From NCBI GenBank assembly GCA_900617975.1, contig UZAE01001320.1, positions 1 to 13,887 on the forward strand: a DNA stretch of 13,887 nucleotides, in the 5' to 3' direction. A model generated the notes under the pieces. The model was not told where the DNA came from, did not search any database, and saw only the letters and a program-made list of their open reading frames with translations. This stretch comes from Rodentolepis nana. Its lineage: Eukaryota; Platyhelminthes; Cestoda; Cyclophyllidea; Hymenolepididae. Of this stretch, positions 1 to 8,633 are shown one piece after another (positions within the stretch are counted from its first letter, which is position 1; each line of letters begins with the position of its first letter). The position numbers were made by a program, and so were the translations under genes.

Positions 1-439
1 CTTCAAATATCGAAATCACAAAAAAAATTTGTAAAAAATATTAACTAAGTTGATAAGTTGATTTAGGGTATTGAACAGTGCTCGCTTGGGATAGGCCTAC
101 CAAGATGAGCAAATCAAATTTCAAATTAATAAACGAGTACAGATGCATCTTTGCTATACCCTGTAAAAAATGGGGAGAAACTAGCGTTAGCGTATGATCT
201 ATTAAAAAGGAATCTTGAAAAAGTATTTGTTTATTTATTTATTTGTTTCTACTTTCGAACAGGTGGCTCGAATATTGGAGCAAAATTTTCCGCAGTGAAT
301 GCTTTGATCCATGAATGTTTGATAGTTATTCAGTGAATTTGTTAAAATTTTAGAAGTGCTACGTTGATATTTCATCGAATCAAATCAATGCCCATAATAT
401 TGCATCGTTTTTCATTTCGAATAACAAATTTCAGACATC
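1..439. other. AT-rich spacer, no gene seen
   Basis: I see no gene, RNA or mobile element here. A short TTTA run at about 229-245 is simple sequence. The short open frame at 151-336 has no recognisable composition or domain and is of a length expected by chance in AT-rich DNA. Confidence 0.6.
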
Positions 440-738
440 ATTTATTTATTTATTTATTTATATCAAATGGCAGGCGTTTTGATGGTTATCATTAGCCCTT
501 TAGCTGACTTCAGGCTTCATAGAGGGGAAGGAACATCAAAGTGCAAAAAAGTCGAGAGGAGGGGTACTGAAGAGTGTTTCAAAGACGAAGGTTGAAAATT
601 TAGAAAAAATGTAATGTAGTACTGTGGAAGTGGTCGAATATGACATACAGTGGGGTCATGGTAGTTTGAGTCAACTGCCAGTTAATTGACTCTTTGCCGT
701 ATGAGTATACGTTGCCCCGGGTGCACCACGTGTTACCT
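440..738 (-). repeat. SINE-like retroposon, copy 1 (degraded)
   Basis: First of five related elements. Read on the plus strand it begins with an ATTT-type run (440-460), then 'atatcaaatggcaggcg', 'catcattagccctttagctg' and 'gacttcaggcttcatagag', and ends with the shared block 'gtatgagtatacgttgccc' and 'gtgcaccacgtg'. If the simple-repeat end is the 3' tail, as in retroposons, the element is minus-oriented. The middle (about 545-620) has diverged strongly from the other copies and the 5' end stops early (no GTAAGTCTATCGCACA segment). No clear target-site duplication survives, so it is probably the oldest copy. It carries a CACGTG E-box at 727-732. Confidence 0.8.
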
Positions 739-1050
739 TCGATTAGAAAATAAGAATGAGCAAAATAGTCCGTAGTTAGAATTTTGTACGGGAAGTTATG
801 ACCAGCCTAAGATTCAAAAAGTTCTTATTCGTTGTGAGCAGGAATTTCTTCTGTAAATTCAATTGAGAATTAAATGCGACTGAGTTTTTTCGAAAAAGCT
901 TGATTAATACTAGTTCTCATACCTAGCTTAGGGATATTTCATTGGTTTTCGAAGCAATTGTATGTACAAATTCCAAGCTCAGGTGGTTTTGAACAATATG
1001 GAGAGGGATAAGTAGATATTTGATATCAGAGTAACAATTTGCGTTAAAGT
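739..1050. other. spacer between repeat copies 1 and 2, no gene seen
   Basis: AT-rich sequence of about 310 bases. No open frame of note, RNA gene or repeat was recognised. Confidence 0.6.
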
Positions 1051-1362
1051 TATTTATCTATATGAAATAATAGACGATTTGATACCCATCTAGTTGACTT
1101 CGGGCTTCACAGAGAGGAGGAGGAACATCAAAGTGACAAAAAGTGGAGAGGGGAAACAGAAGAATGATTCACAGATGTAAAAGAGACAGACAGACACAAA
1201 GTTAGATAAAAAGGTAAGTACTGTGAAAGTGGTCGAATATGACATCCAATCGGGTCATGGTAGTTTGAAGTCAGAAATCAACAGCCGGTTTAAAGACTTT
1301 TGCCGATTGAGTATACGTCGCCCACGTTGCACCACGTGGAGGTAAATCTGGCGCACACCCCC
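1051..1362 (-). repeat. SINE-like retroposon, copy 2
   Basis: It matches copies 4 and 5 well from 'agttgacttcgggcttcaca' (about 1092) through the pyrimidine/purine-rich middle ('agagacagacagacacaaag') to 'ccacgtggaggtaaatctgg' and a terminal 'gcgcacaccccc'. The tail-proximal end is altered: the 'atcaaatggcaggcgttttg' part is partly deleted or scrambled. The 5' end (right side) is intact. A possible weak target duplication is taaagttattt (from 1045) against taaagtactttt (from about 1366), but I do not rely on it. It carries a CACGTG E-box at 1333-1338 and a purine block with GGGGAA at 1150-1155. Confidence 0.85.
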
Positions 1363-1730
1363 GAGATAAAGTACTTTTCAGTGATTGTTTTACAGTAAAA
1401 AAACGTCAAAAGTAAAACAGGAGACTTGGTTTCAAATTTCCAACTTGAGTGGTGAGTAGGTGTCCATCCCTTTTGTTGCCTCGCTTTCATCATAGCCGTT
1501 TGTCACCCATATCAAATAATTTGTATTGATGAGAATCGATTTCGTAGCCTCTAACTTATTAGACCTGCAAATTGTCTATTCAGCCGCCGGTTCTCATTAA
1601 TGCGGAAAATTATTTTCTCAACTTAATGCTCAACACGTGCGAAATAGGGCTTTATATCGTCGGCATAGCAACCGTTCATTCAAAATAAACACCCTTAACC
1701 AAGGCCCATATAATTATGTTGAATTAGAAA

Positions 1731-1742
1731 GGGGGGGGGGGG
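1731..1742 (+). repeat. poly(G)12 tract
   Basis: Twelve consecutive G after 'gaattagaaa'. It is one of five tracts of exactly 12 G or C in this window. Confidence 0.95.
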
Positions 1743-2041
1743 TGGGTCTTCGAGAGATTAATTTTACTCAAAGTAACTTCAATCCCCATGGTATAAGCCA
1801 GCTATTGATTGAGCTCTAAAGGTTGATTAGTCCATCTCTTATTTCTATTAAACGTAACCCATCACTCCCTCACTAAGCCTGTGATAAGGTAGACCTTTAT
1901 GAAGACGCCTCGAAACAGTAGCCACTGTTAACTTTTGGATGAATTCTTATCTCGAGACGAGTAGGTTGGACTCCACCACTTTTGTCTCGACGCCTACACA
2001 AAGTCTTTAAACGCTAATTGTATTTTAACATTCTCATTTAT

Positions 2042-2053
2042 GGGGGGGGGGGG
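2042..2053 (+). repeat. poly(G)12 tract
   Basis: Twelve consecutive G after 'tctcatttat'. Flanking sequence is unrelated to that of the other G tracts. Confidence 0.95.
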
Positions 2054-2959
2054 CACGTATGAATACTTTCATACAATCGACTCGATGCTAAATTCAACTA
2101 CTGAATTGGAACAGTTATTGAATAGCAATAGCACTCGGTATTATCCGAGTATTGAAAGTAGAACTTTCGATTACGAAGTGAACAACATTTATTTGATACT
2201 TCGAACCAAGTTAGCAACAGATAAGGTAATTGTATAGGGGGGAGAGAATGTTTTATTGCCAATCGTTAATACTCTTTAAAGAAAATTTCAACAATTTTTT
2301 TTTTGTTTAGATTATATCTCAAACAAAATAACTTAAATCGAATCCTCAAGACAGTGGATAATTGTATAGGTTTTAGTCTAAGCCATATATGAAGATGGAT
2401 TCAATATTTTCAGAGGATAAGGTTATCTAAGATCATTCATTAGCGTTACAATGTTGCAGCTTGAAAATGTCTTTTATCATTCTAATTTAAGTTCTATTAA
2501 CGAATGCAAATAATACGCGAATAACTAAATTTCCCTGCATTGGATTTGAAGGCTTCGTCAGTGGAAAAATTGGTAAATCTACTCACAAATCTCTCTTTCC
2601 TCTATCCTGACCTATTATATTGCGTATTTGTAAGGCCATAACGAGAGTTTTTCTTGCAATAAAAATGGGTAAACAACTTCCATTCCTACTTCTAATTGAA
2701 TTGAACTATTATTTATAGATTTTTTATTTTAAAATTTAAGCCATATTACAATAATCAACAATTAAAACAAACCGAAGTGGACTTTCAAGGTGAAAGGTGA
2801 AACTATTTACTTTAGCTACGAAACGTGGCCAGATGGTGGCAATACAAATTTCTTTTGCGGCTTGAATTTTAAGAAATGTGGTACCTAAAATATTATTGAA
2901 TTCCCGATATCAAGTCTAATTACTCTAAGAATTAACTTTTAAGTGAACAGAACCAAACT

Positions 2960-2972
2960 AATATTGGAATTA
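2960..2972 (+). repeat. target-site duplication of copy 3, left half
   Basis: AATATTGGAATTA directly precedes the first base of the element (GGGGTGTGCG). It is repeated as AATATTGAAATTA at 4125-4137, 12 of 13 identical. This fixes both ends of the inserted unit. Confidence 0.75.
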
Positions 2973-3170
2973 GGGGTGTGCGATAGACTTACCTCCACGT
3001 GCTGCACCCTGGCCAACGTATACTCATACGGCAAAAAAGTCTATTAACCGGCAGTTGAGTTCTGACTTCAAACTACCAAGACCTCACTAAACTGGCAGTT
3101 GACTTCTGACTTCAAATTGCCATCACCCCAAAACCGGCAGTTGACTTCTGACTTCAAACTACCATGACCA

Positions 3171-3289
3171 GATCTATTAACTGGCAGTTGACTTCTCTAT
3201 GTCATATTCGAAGTCTATAAACCGGCAGTTGACTTCAAACTATCGGCAAAAAAATTCTATTAACCGGCAGTTGACTTCTGACTTCAACG
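3171..3289 (+). repeat. 119-bp perfect internal duplication, first copy
   Basis: This block of three satellite units (cores at 3183, 3224, 3266) recurs without a mismatch at 3624-3742, an offset of 453 bp. It includes the unusual unit with 'tctctatgtcatattcgaag', so it is a real segmental duplication and not just similar units. Confidence 0.92.
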
Positions 3290-3623
3290 CAAAAAGGTCT
3301 ATTAACTGGCAGTTGACTTCTCACTTCACAAAAAAGTCTATTAACCGGCAGTTGACTTCTGACTACTCAAACGGCAAAAAAGTCTATAAACCGGCAGTTG
3401 ACTTCTGACTGAAAAGGTCTATTAACTGGCAGTTGACTTCTGACTTCAAATAAAAGTCTATCAATCGGCAGTTGACTTCTCACTTCAAACTAAAGTCTAT
3501 TACCTGGCAGTTGACTTCAAACTACCATGAGTAAGTCTATTAACTGGCAGTTGACTTCTGAGTTCAAACTATCATGACCCCAAGTCTATTAATCGGCAGT
3601 TGACTTCTGACTTCAATTACCAT

Positions 3624-3742
3624 GATCTATTAACTGGCAGTTGACTTCTCTATGTCATATTCGAAGTCTATAAACCGGCAGTTGACTTCAAACTATCGGC
3701 AAAAAAATTCTATTAACCGGCAGTTGACTTCTGACTTCAACG
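3624..3742 (+). repeat. 119-bp perfect internal duplication, second copy
   Basis: Identical to 3171-3289. The two copies diverge on both sides. This suggests unequal exchange or gene conversion within the array, or a mis-assembly of it. Confidence 0.92.
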
Positions 3743-4027
3743 GCAAAGTCTATTAACTGGTAGTTGACTTCTCCGCATACGGCAAAAAAGTCTATTAACC
3801 GGCAGTTTTCTTCTCACTTCAAACTACCATGACCCCCCTATATGTCCTAGTTCTGACTTCAAACTACCAAGACCCTATTGCATTTCATATTCAACTAATT
3901 TCACAGTACTCACCTCACCTTTTTCTACCTTTGTGTCTGTCTGTCCCTTTTACGTTTTTGAATTATTATTCTGTCCCCCTCTTGACTTTTTACCACTTTG
4001 ATGTTCCTCTTCCTTTCTGTGAAGCTT

Positions 4028-4107
4028 GAAGTCAACTAAAGGGCTAATGATACCTATCATAACGCCGGAAGTCAACTAAAGGGCTAATGATACCTATCAT
4101 AACGCCT
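4028..4107 (+). repeat. 40-bp tandem duplication at the 3' end of copy 3
   Basis: 'gaagtcaactaaagggctaa' and the following 'tgatacctatcataacgcc' occur at 4028-4066 and again at 4068-4106, identical over 39 bases with a period of 40. The other copies have this segment once. Its GAAGTCAACT is the exact reverse complement of AGTTGACTTC in the satellite units. Confidence 0.95.
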
Positions 4108-4124
4108 GCCATTTGAAATAAATA

Positions 4125-4137
4125 AATATTGAAATTA
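4125..4137 (+). repeat. target-site duplication of copy 3, right half
   Basis: AATATTGAAATTA follows the AAATA-type tail. See 2960-2972 for the partner. Confidence 0.75.
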
Positions 4138-4298
4138 ATTTGATGTAAAAAATTCCGCTCAAAGCCAAATTTAACAAATGCCTGATTTGGATAGTGTCAC
4201 CCGTCTTTTTCTGAGAGAATATTTTTGAAACATAGATGACGTTTGTTTAGGTTAGCTGTCAATGAGAGAACGAGAAAAGGGGAAAAAGGGAAGCTTAA

Positions 4299-4318
4299 CC
4301 CCCCCCCCCCAAAAAAAA
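4299..4318 (+). repeat. poly(C)12 followed by poly(A)8
   Basis: Twelve C then eight A after 'gaagcttaa'. On the minus strand this is T8G12. Confidence 0.95.
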
Positions 4319-4464
4319 CCGATAAAAAACACAGGTGGCTCTTTACCGCTTCTAATAGGATTGACAGGCGTGATGTTTACTGATAAATATGAGTGTCTTT
4401 CGTTAGCATAGAACACAAACCAAAATATTGGGTAATGAAAAAATGGAGGACACATGACTTGGTT

Positions 4465-4483
4465 GGGGGGGTGGGGGGGTGGG
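4465..4483 (+). repeat. G-quadruplex-type motif
   Basis: G7-T-G7-T-G3. This supplies at least four runs of three or more G with one-base loops, which is the classical intramolecular quadruplex pattern. Confidence 0.85.
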
Positions 4484-4594
4484 AATTCATTGCAGATGAA
4501 GAGATGACGAAAGGAAAAAGAGTTATAAATATGAATTATTTTACTTAATTTGCATAAAATTTACCTTATAATCCTGAGTAATAAATGCACATTC

Positions 4595-4620
4595 GGGGGG
4601 GGGGGGGGGGGGGAGGGGGG
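4595..4620 (+). repeat. poly(G)19-A-G6 tract
   Basis: The longest homopolymer in the window, 19 G, then one A and six G. It directly precedes the GC-rich patch at 4621-4805. Confidence 0.95.
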
Positions 4621-4649
4621 CAGTGGCGATCATGAAACTCATTGAGTAG

Positions 4650-4805
4650 ATTAACGGAGCAGCAGCCGCGTTCACCCAGCTGGTGATTCAATCGCTCTCC
4701 TTGGCCCGCATTTCGGCCACAAGGAAGCTTAAGAAGGGAAAAACCGCGCCGGAATGTGAATGCCAGTACCTGGACTCTGCCTTTGAGATTCTATCCTGTT
4801 GCTAG
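4650..4805 (+). other. GC-rich patch with a 51-codon open frame, not recognised
   Basis: This stretch is clearly more GC-rich than its AT-rich surroundings. It is open from just after a TAG (4647-4649) to a TAG at 4803-4805. The frame has no ATG. The translation is mixed and protein-like (Ala-rich start, a Lys/Arg-rich middle with RKLKKGK, three Cys near the end as ECEC and SCC). It could be a terminal exon with an acceptor at 'attgag-tag', an old gene fragment, or chance. No domain was recognised and 51 codons is within chance length. Confidence 0.2.
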
Positions 4806-4925
4806 GCCTCTGTACACTCACCCACTCAAGTTTCTCTTTCTTATCCTAGTTAGGACCTGTGAACAATTCACTCACCAGTCTTTTGTCTCTTTCTGTTAGC
4901 TAATAATTTGTTATGAATGTACATG

Positions 4926-4947
4926 TATATATATATATATATATATA
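4926..4947 (+). repeat. (TA)11 microsatellite
   Basis: Uninterrupted TA dinucleotides after 'acatg'. Confidence 0.95.
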
Positions 4948-5091
4948 GCTTTTAATTTCAAGATTTCTTCAATCAGAAAATGAGCCCATCCTGCTTACCT
5001 ACTCTCTGGAAAAATGTGTCAGGATGGTTTTTCTCATCTACCGTTTGACGGTTATTAAACAGAATCGCAAAATCCAATCGAAAAGATGCCC

Positions 5092-5111
5092 CTCTCTCTC
5101 TCTCTCTCTCT
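5092..5111 (+). repeat. (CT)10 microsatellite
   Basis: CT dinucleotides flanked by 'gatgcc' and 'tgg'. On the minus strand they encode the Arg-Glu run of a spurious open frame. Confidence 0.9.
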
Positions 5112-5169
5112 TGGTTCCTTTATGAAGATCCGCTTGAGTAAGTGAGAATGGGTGTAAGGAGAGCGAGGA

Positions 5170-5179
5170 GGGGGGGGGG
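5170..5179 (+). repeat. poly(G)10 tract
   Basis: Ten G after 'gagcgagga'. A G3-A-G8 tract follows at 5448-5459. Confidence 0.9.
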
Positions 5180-5703
5180 ATAAAAGTGCGAATGAGTTTA
5201 ATGTCGAAAATCTTCTGTCTTAATTGAAAGTATAGTGGACAGTCGAATAAGGATAATCCAAAACAATGGAAATTTGAATGAACACTTGACCGTTCATAAC
5301 AAGGTTGGATTGAAGAGGGGAGGAGGAGCAACACAGATATTGAAATCTTAACAATTACCCATTGTTGGTCACCAATGTTGCAATGGAGAGGAGAGTGGGG
5401 AAGGCATTCTAGCTTTTCATGAATATCCAAATGCACTGTGACGTATAGGGAGGGGGGGGTGCCTTTTGCAAAGGCATTTTAGTGCATTTCCTCTTTTGGA
5501 AAGTTAGTGATTTATATCCCTTCTCGACTTTCATATTGTGGAGTGAGCGTCCCAGAGACCTTCAAAATTTCTATCACACCTTTAAAGACATTTAATCGAA
5601 CGGGGTTTTTTTCAATTCCAAATCATGAATCATATTCGCTTTAAGTGGTCTGAGAGACGGAATAAAACCGGGTTTGTCAATAATGCTAATCAAACTCCGC
5701 ACA

Positions 5704-5705
<2 letters not shown>

Positions 5706-5737
<32 letters not shown>
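5706..5737 (+). repeat. (CA)16 microsatellite
   Basis: Sixteen uninterrupted CA units, a likely length-polymorphic marker. Confidence 0.95.
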
Positions 5738-5739
<2 letters not shown>

Positions 5740-5982
5740 AGGCCTCCCAAATTATTTACATTAGCAGGTAAGCAATGAACTTCCAAATTCCCACTGCGGT
5801 TTTCTGTAGGTTTGTTTAGATTAATGAAACCGTGGTGAATGGGCTATTAACCTGGTTGCTCACACTTTCCCAGCCTCAGTGCATAAACACTCTTGTCACT
5901 TTCCGTGGGTCGCCAAGTTGTGGTTTCAACTCCGTATAGAGACGCTAGGTGCTTCTGTGAGCGTCAGGCCACTAATGTTTAA

Positions 5983-5994
5983 CCCCCCCCCCCC
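5983..5994 (+). repeat. poly(C)12 tract
   Basis: Twelve C after 'aatgtttaa'. The other C12 tract (4299) is also preceded by TTAA. Confidence 0.95.
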
Positions 5995-6724
5995 ACCCCA
6001 ACCCCTCCAGGTGCATTACAGAACTGTCACGGAGTTTCTGCCAATGTTGCTTTAGATACCACAACACCTTGTTCAAGCATGTAAACATTTGCTCCCCATA
6101 TCTACATCCAATTTTCTAGGACTAATCTTCACGGTTATCAAATTCGCGCCACTTGGTGATTAAAAAATATAACCGTACGCAATTTGATGTCGGCCAAAAT
6201 TGTTTTACCGTAGAATTTCAAAGGCGTATACTACTTTAAGTGACATTATAACAATCATGTTTTTTTCCAATTTCACAAAGGAATAAATAGTTAAAGCACT
6301 TTTTTTGCTAAGTGCCGAAATTTTTGTTAAAATTGTTCCAATAAATGGCATTCGAATGACCAATGAAACATCCATTTGAACGTAATGGGTAGTAAAACAG
6401 AAACTTCCAGTTTTGTGACCGTATTTTGGTAAGGGTGGGCGAGGTGGCCTACTTGAAATTTTGTTTGTTTTTGTTAGCCATCAAAACAAATAGGAAAAAA
6501 GCTCAAAATTTTCAGTTCAATACGTGTGACCTTTGCTACTCTCTGAAGGATTGACAAGCACATCACTGAGGAGCTAAGGGAGTTGGCAAATGAAAATTTG
6601 GAAGTAGGACAATTGATGGATGAGGAGATTTCGATAGGTGACTCAATTAAGACCGAGAGGTTACCTTGAGGAAATGCTAATTGATATGTTCTAATTTTTA
6701 CTTCGAGTTAAACAAGGTGGGATT

Positions 6725-6736
6725 GGGGGGGGGGGG
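6725..6736 (+). repeat. poly(G)12 tract
   Basis: Twelve G after 'aaggtgggatt'. Confidence 0.95.
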
Positions 6737-7009
6737 TTCAGAAATTGATAAGCTAATTTTTGTCACATCTCATAAGATAACAACCAACACTTATGCGTTT
6801 AACATATATGAATTTATAGTAAAATGACTATCCGATTTACATCTTTTAGACAAGTAGTTGGTTAGGTGTGGCTATCGTGGTCCAAAGGCCGCGAGAGTAC
6901 TTCAAATTAATCACCAAATTTGTGGACACAGGCATGTGCAAGATATGTTTACACGTTCAAACAAGACCCTAAGGCAGTATTGGCAGAAGCATCTAAGGCA
7001 TTCTGAAAT

Positions 7010-7034
7010 GGGGGAGAGGGGAGGGGGGAGGAGG
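7010..7034 (+). repeat. purine-rich G-cluster, quadruplex-capable
   Basis: G5-AGA-G4-A-G6-A-GG-A-GG. Several runs of three or more G with one- to three-base loops. On the coding frame crossing it (6858-7202) it gives a Gly/Arg run, one reason to distrust that frame. Confidence 0.8.
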
Positions 7035-7728
7035 TTGAAGGATGATTCAAATTTGGCACTTAAGCACTACGACTTCCACATTCACATTCCACAATTGGCC
7101 TGTTCACTGAAGGTGGTGTCAGTAAATACTGCTAAAACCGCAGCTCGACGACTAACAGCAATTGACAAGTGTTTATTCAAAGTGGCAGGGAGTGCGAGTT
7201 AGCAAACTAATTGCCTTCCATCGCACTTCAATTGACATACACAACCGCGTGAAATATCGCAATAGGATTCCAAATTGCTTCCTCAGTCTTCTGATTAAAG
7301 TTCAGGGTGACTGTGAGTGACTTGTTGAAACCTATAGAAAAGTGATCTCTGAAACATGTCAAACATGTTAATACGCACAAGCCTACAAATTGAAGACAGA
7401 TAAACATCTCATTAATATTCTACCAAAAGTTACTTCAATTCGATGGGTATCTTCATTCCAGGTTTTAATGATTCTCACTCAAATTGCTTCTTTTTGAGAC
7501 ACCGGTGAGTCCATATCTAGTCTTCACGTTGAAGTAAGTGAAACGTTCCGAAGCACTCTGAATATGCCAATTATGTTATGGAGATACGTTTCTCGTTTGA
7601 AGAGAACTTATTTGTGTCCGGTAAAGAGAAATGTAGGGGGCGGTGACTGGCACAACTAATTTCTAGCATTAAAAAAGGAGAACTCTAGGAGTTGTGGAAA
7701 TTATGAGTAGGGGTGAATGCGCATGTAT

Positions 7729-7740
7729 GTGTGTGTGTGT
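7729..7740 (+). repeat. (GT)6 microsatellite
   Basis: Short GT run after 'gcatgtat'. Confidence 0.85.
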
Positions 7741-7851
7741 ATCTAGAGCCATAGCAACTGGACACAATCTCCACTCATCTGTCGCGACATTTTTTGAGCA
7801 AGCTGCTCCCTTCGCACTCCACCTGTCCCGAATTTCTACTCACGGGCCCAA

Positions 7852-7871
7852 GTGTGTGTGTGTGTGTGTGT
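7852..7871 (+). repeat. (GT)10 microsatellite
   Basis: Ten GT units. They produce Val-Cys and His-Thr runs in the overlapping open frames on both strands. Confidence 0.95.
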
Positions 7872-8497
7872 TTGCAAAGTAAGTGCATTAACCTCCAGTG
7901 TGCGTTTCTGTCTTTGGCTACTTTGTCCGAAATATGGAACGCAGAGGTTCTCTTTGAATCTGTTCGCATCTTACCTGAGTTGGGAATACGTGCTGCTGTC
8001 CCAATAATCCGCCAGTGTGGGGAAATTTGAGATTGTTGCACAGCCTGGAAGTGCGAAATCCCTTTAACTTTATGGTAGCGAGTGCTAATTAAAGTTTTAA
8101 TTGTAGATATTTCAATGTTAAATCTGTTTGATTCAAATATGCAATAATGCAAAAATGCAGTAGGCCTCACTTTGAATTGTTTCACAAATAGGCAACTAAA
8201 TTTATTTGGACTAATTTTTAACCCAGTTCTTTTAAATAATTCAAGTCCAGAAGAGGTATAAATTCAGATCAATTTAATTAATTAATATGATCAGTTCTCG
8301 TAACTACATTTCTCAAGTTGCGAAATGACTTAGGTTTCGACATTTCACCAAAGGTAGCAATTTCGTATTATGCTTTAATTTAATTACAGTCGACAAGTCG
8401 AATTCGAATCCAAAGGGATCAATCTAAGTATTTTTCGTAGGTGAACAATTTCTGCAACTATTCATACAATTTTTGAGTCGTTTTTATAGCCTTGTGA

Positions 8498-8626
8498 GCA
8501 TTCCAGCAGACCGAAATTGTCAAGCCTGCACAACGAGGCACGCTTTTGGACATGATCGTCTATGACAAGCAGGCAAACTCAATGCTGGATCATTTCTTTT
8601 CATTCCACCCCCACATTGTTTACGAT
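8498..8626 (+). other. coding-like fragment interrupted by repeat copy 4, not recognised
   Basis: The frame is open from after TGA (8495-8497). Its codons favour purines at position 1, and the translation looks protein-like (QQTEIVKPAQRGTLLDMIVY, then a His/Phe-rich end). Acceptor-like sequence 'gcattccag' precedes CAGACC at 8507. Copy 4 is inserted just past GTTTACGAT. Without the insertion the frame would run five codons further to a TAG at 8978-8980. It could be the remains of a terminal exon or pure chance. At 43 codons the length proves nothing and no domain was recognised. Confidence 0.2.
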
Positions 8627-8633
8627 AATTTAT
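8616..8633 (+). repeat. target-site duplication of copy 4, left half
   Basis: TTGTTTACGATAATTTAT, repeated as TTGTTTACGATCATTTAT at 8955-8972 (17 of 18 identical). Because the tail itself is ATTT-rich, the certain part is the 11-base TTGTTTACGAT. Confidence 0.8.

Larger units (their letters stand above)
1363..2959. other. long spacer with two G12 tracts, no gene seen
   Basis: About 1.6 kb with no recognisable gene. Two short open frames (1637-1819 and 2040-2237) simply run through the poly-G tracts, giving Gly runs, and have no domain character. From about 2240 to 2950 the sequence is plain AT-rich DNA. Confidence 0.55.
3033..3834 (+). repeat. tandem satellite array, about 19 units of about 41 bp, inside copy 3
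   Basis: The core ggcagttgac (or a one- to four-base variant) starts at about 3050, 3094, 3136, 3183, 3224, 3266, 3308, 3347, 3393, 3428, 3467, 3506, 3546, 3595, 3636, 3677, 3719, 3759 and 3801. Spacing is 35-49 bp, mostly 39-42. A typical unit is 'aaaaagtctattaaccgg' followed by cagttgacttctgacttcaa, sometimes with 'actaccatgacc' appended. Units carry either aaccgg, aactgg or aatcgg before the core. The unit itself contains two TGACTTC words. Units near 42 bp keep one reading frame open, which makes a spurious repetitive 69-codon frame at 3199-3408. Confidence 0.93.
2973..4124 (+). mobile_element. SINE-like retroposon, copy 3, expanded by an internal satellite array
   Basis: The same family as copies 1, 2, 4 and 5, in the opposite orientation. 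It begins GGGGTGTGCGATAGACTTAC, continues through a CACGTG box and 'gtatactcatacggcaaaa', and ends with 'gccatttgaaataaataaa'. Imperfect 13-bp direct repeats flank it. The other copies have a single 'gtctattaac..ggcagttgac' segment in this position. Here it is amplified to about 19 units, making the element about 1.15 kb instead of about 320 bp. The 3' part holds a pyrimidine-rich stretch (TGTGTCTGTCTGTCCC) and a tandem 40-bp duplication just before the tail. No reverse transcriptase, transposase or clear tRNA-type A/B boxes are visible. The family is probably non-autonomous and mobilised by a LINE, which is inferred from the tail and target duplications. A tandemly expanded DNA transposon remnant is a less likely alternative. 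Confidence 0.8.
4138..8497. other. long spacer with simple repeats, no convincing gene
   Basis: About 4.4 kb holding G/C tracts, microsatellites and scattered chance-length open frames. The longest are 5038-5436 on the minus strand (crosses a CT repeat and a G run), 6858-7202 (begins with TTG after a TAG and crosses a purine run) and 7775-8185 on the minus strand (begins with GTG and crosses a GT repeat). None has a recognisable domain or an ATG in a good context. Distinct sites within this stretch are listed separately. Confidence 0.5.

Noticed and set aside
3033..3834. CRISPR-like array
   Set aside because: Units are degenerate, unit length varies from 35 to 49 bp, no distinct unique spacers exist, and the context is eukaryotic. 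It is a satellite inside a retroposon.
5038..5436. 132-codon minus-strand frame
   Set aside because: It crosses a CT microsatellite and a G run, has no domain, and its length is expected by chance in a window of this size.
5828..6055. 75-codon plus-strand frame without ATG
   Set aside because: It crosses the C12 tract (a Pro run), has no start, no domain and no clear splice sites.
4621..6155. Possible hAT-type element bounded by CAGTGGCG and GCGCCACTT
   Set aside because: Only seven bases match in inverted orientation, there are no 8-bp target duplications, and no transposase remains between them.
6550..6669. 40-codon Glu-rich frame ending in TGA
   Set aside because: Protein-like by eye (for example ITEELRELANENLEVG), but too short, with a stop just before it and no recognised family.
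6858..7202. 114-codon plus-strand frame
   Set aside because: It starts with TTG right after a TAG, runs through a purine tract giving Gly/Arg, and shows no recognisable domain.
7775..8185. 136-codon minus-strand frame and overlapping 78-codon plus-strand frame
   Set aside because: Starts with GTG, crosses a GT repeat giving His-Thr or Val-Cys runs, and both strands are open over the same DNA with nothing to favour either.
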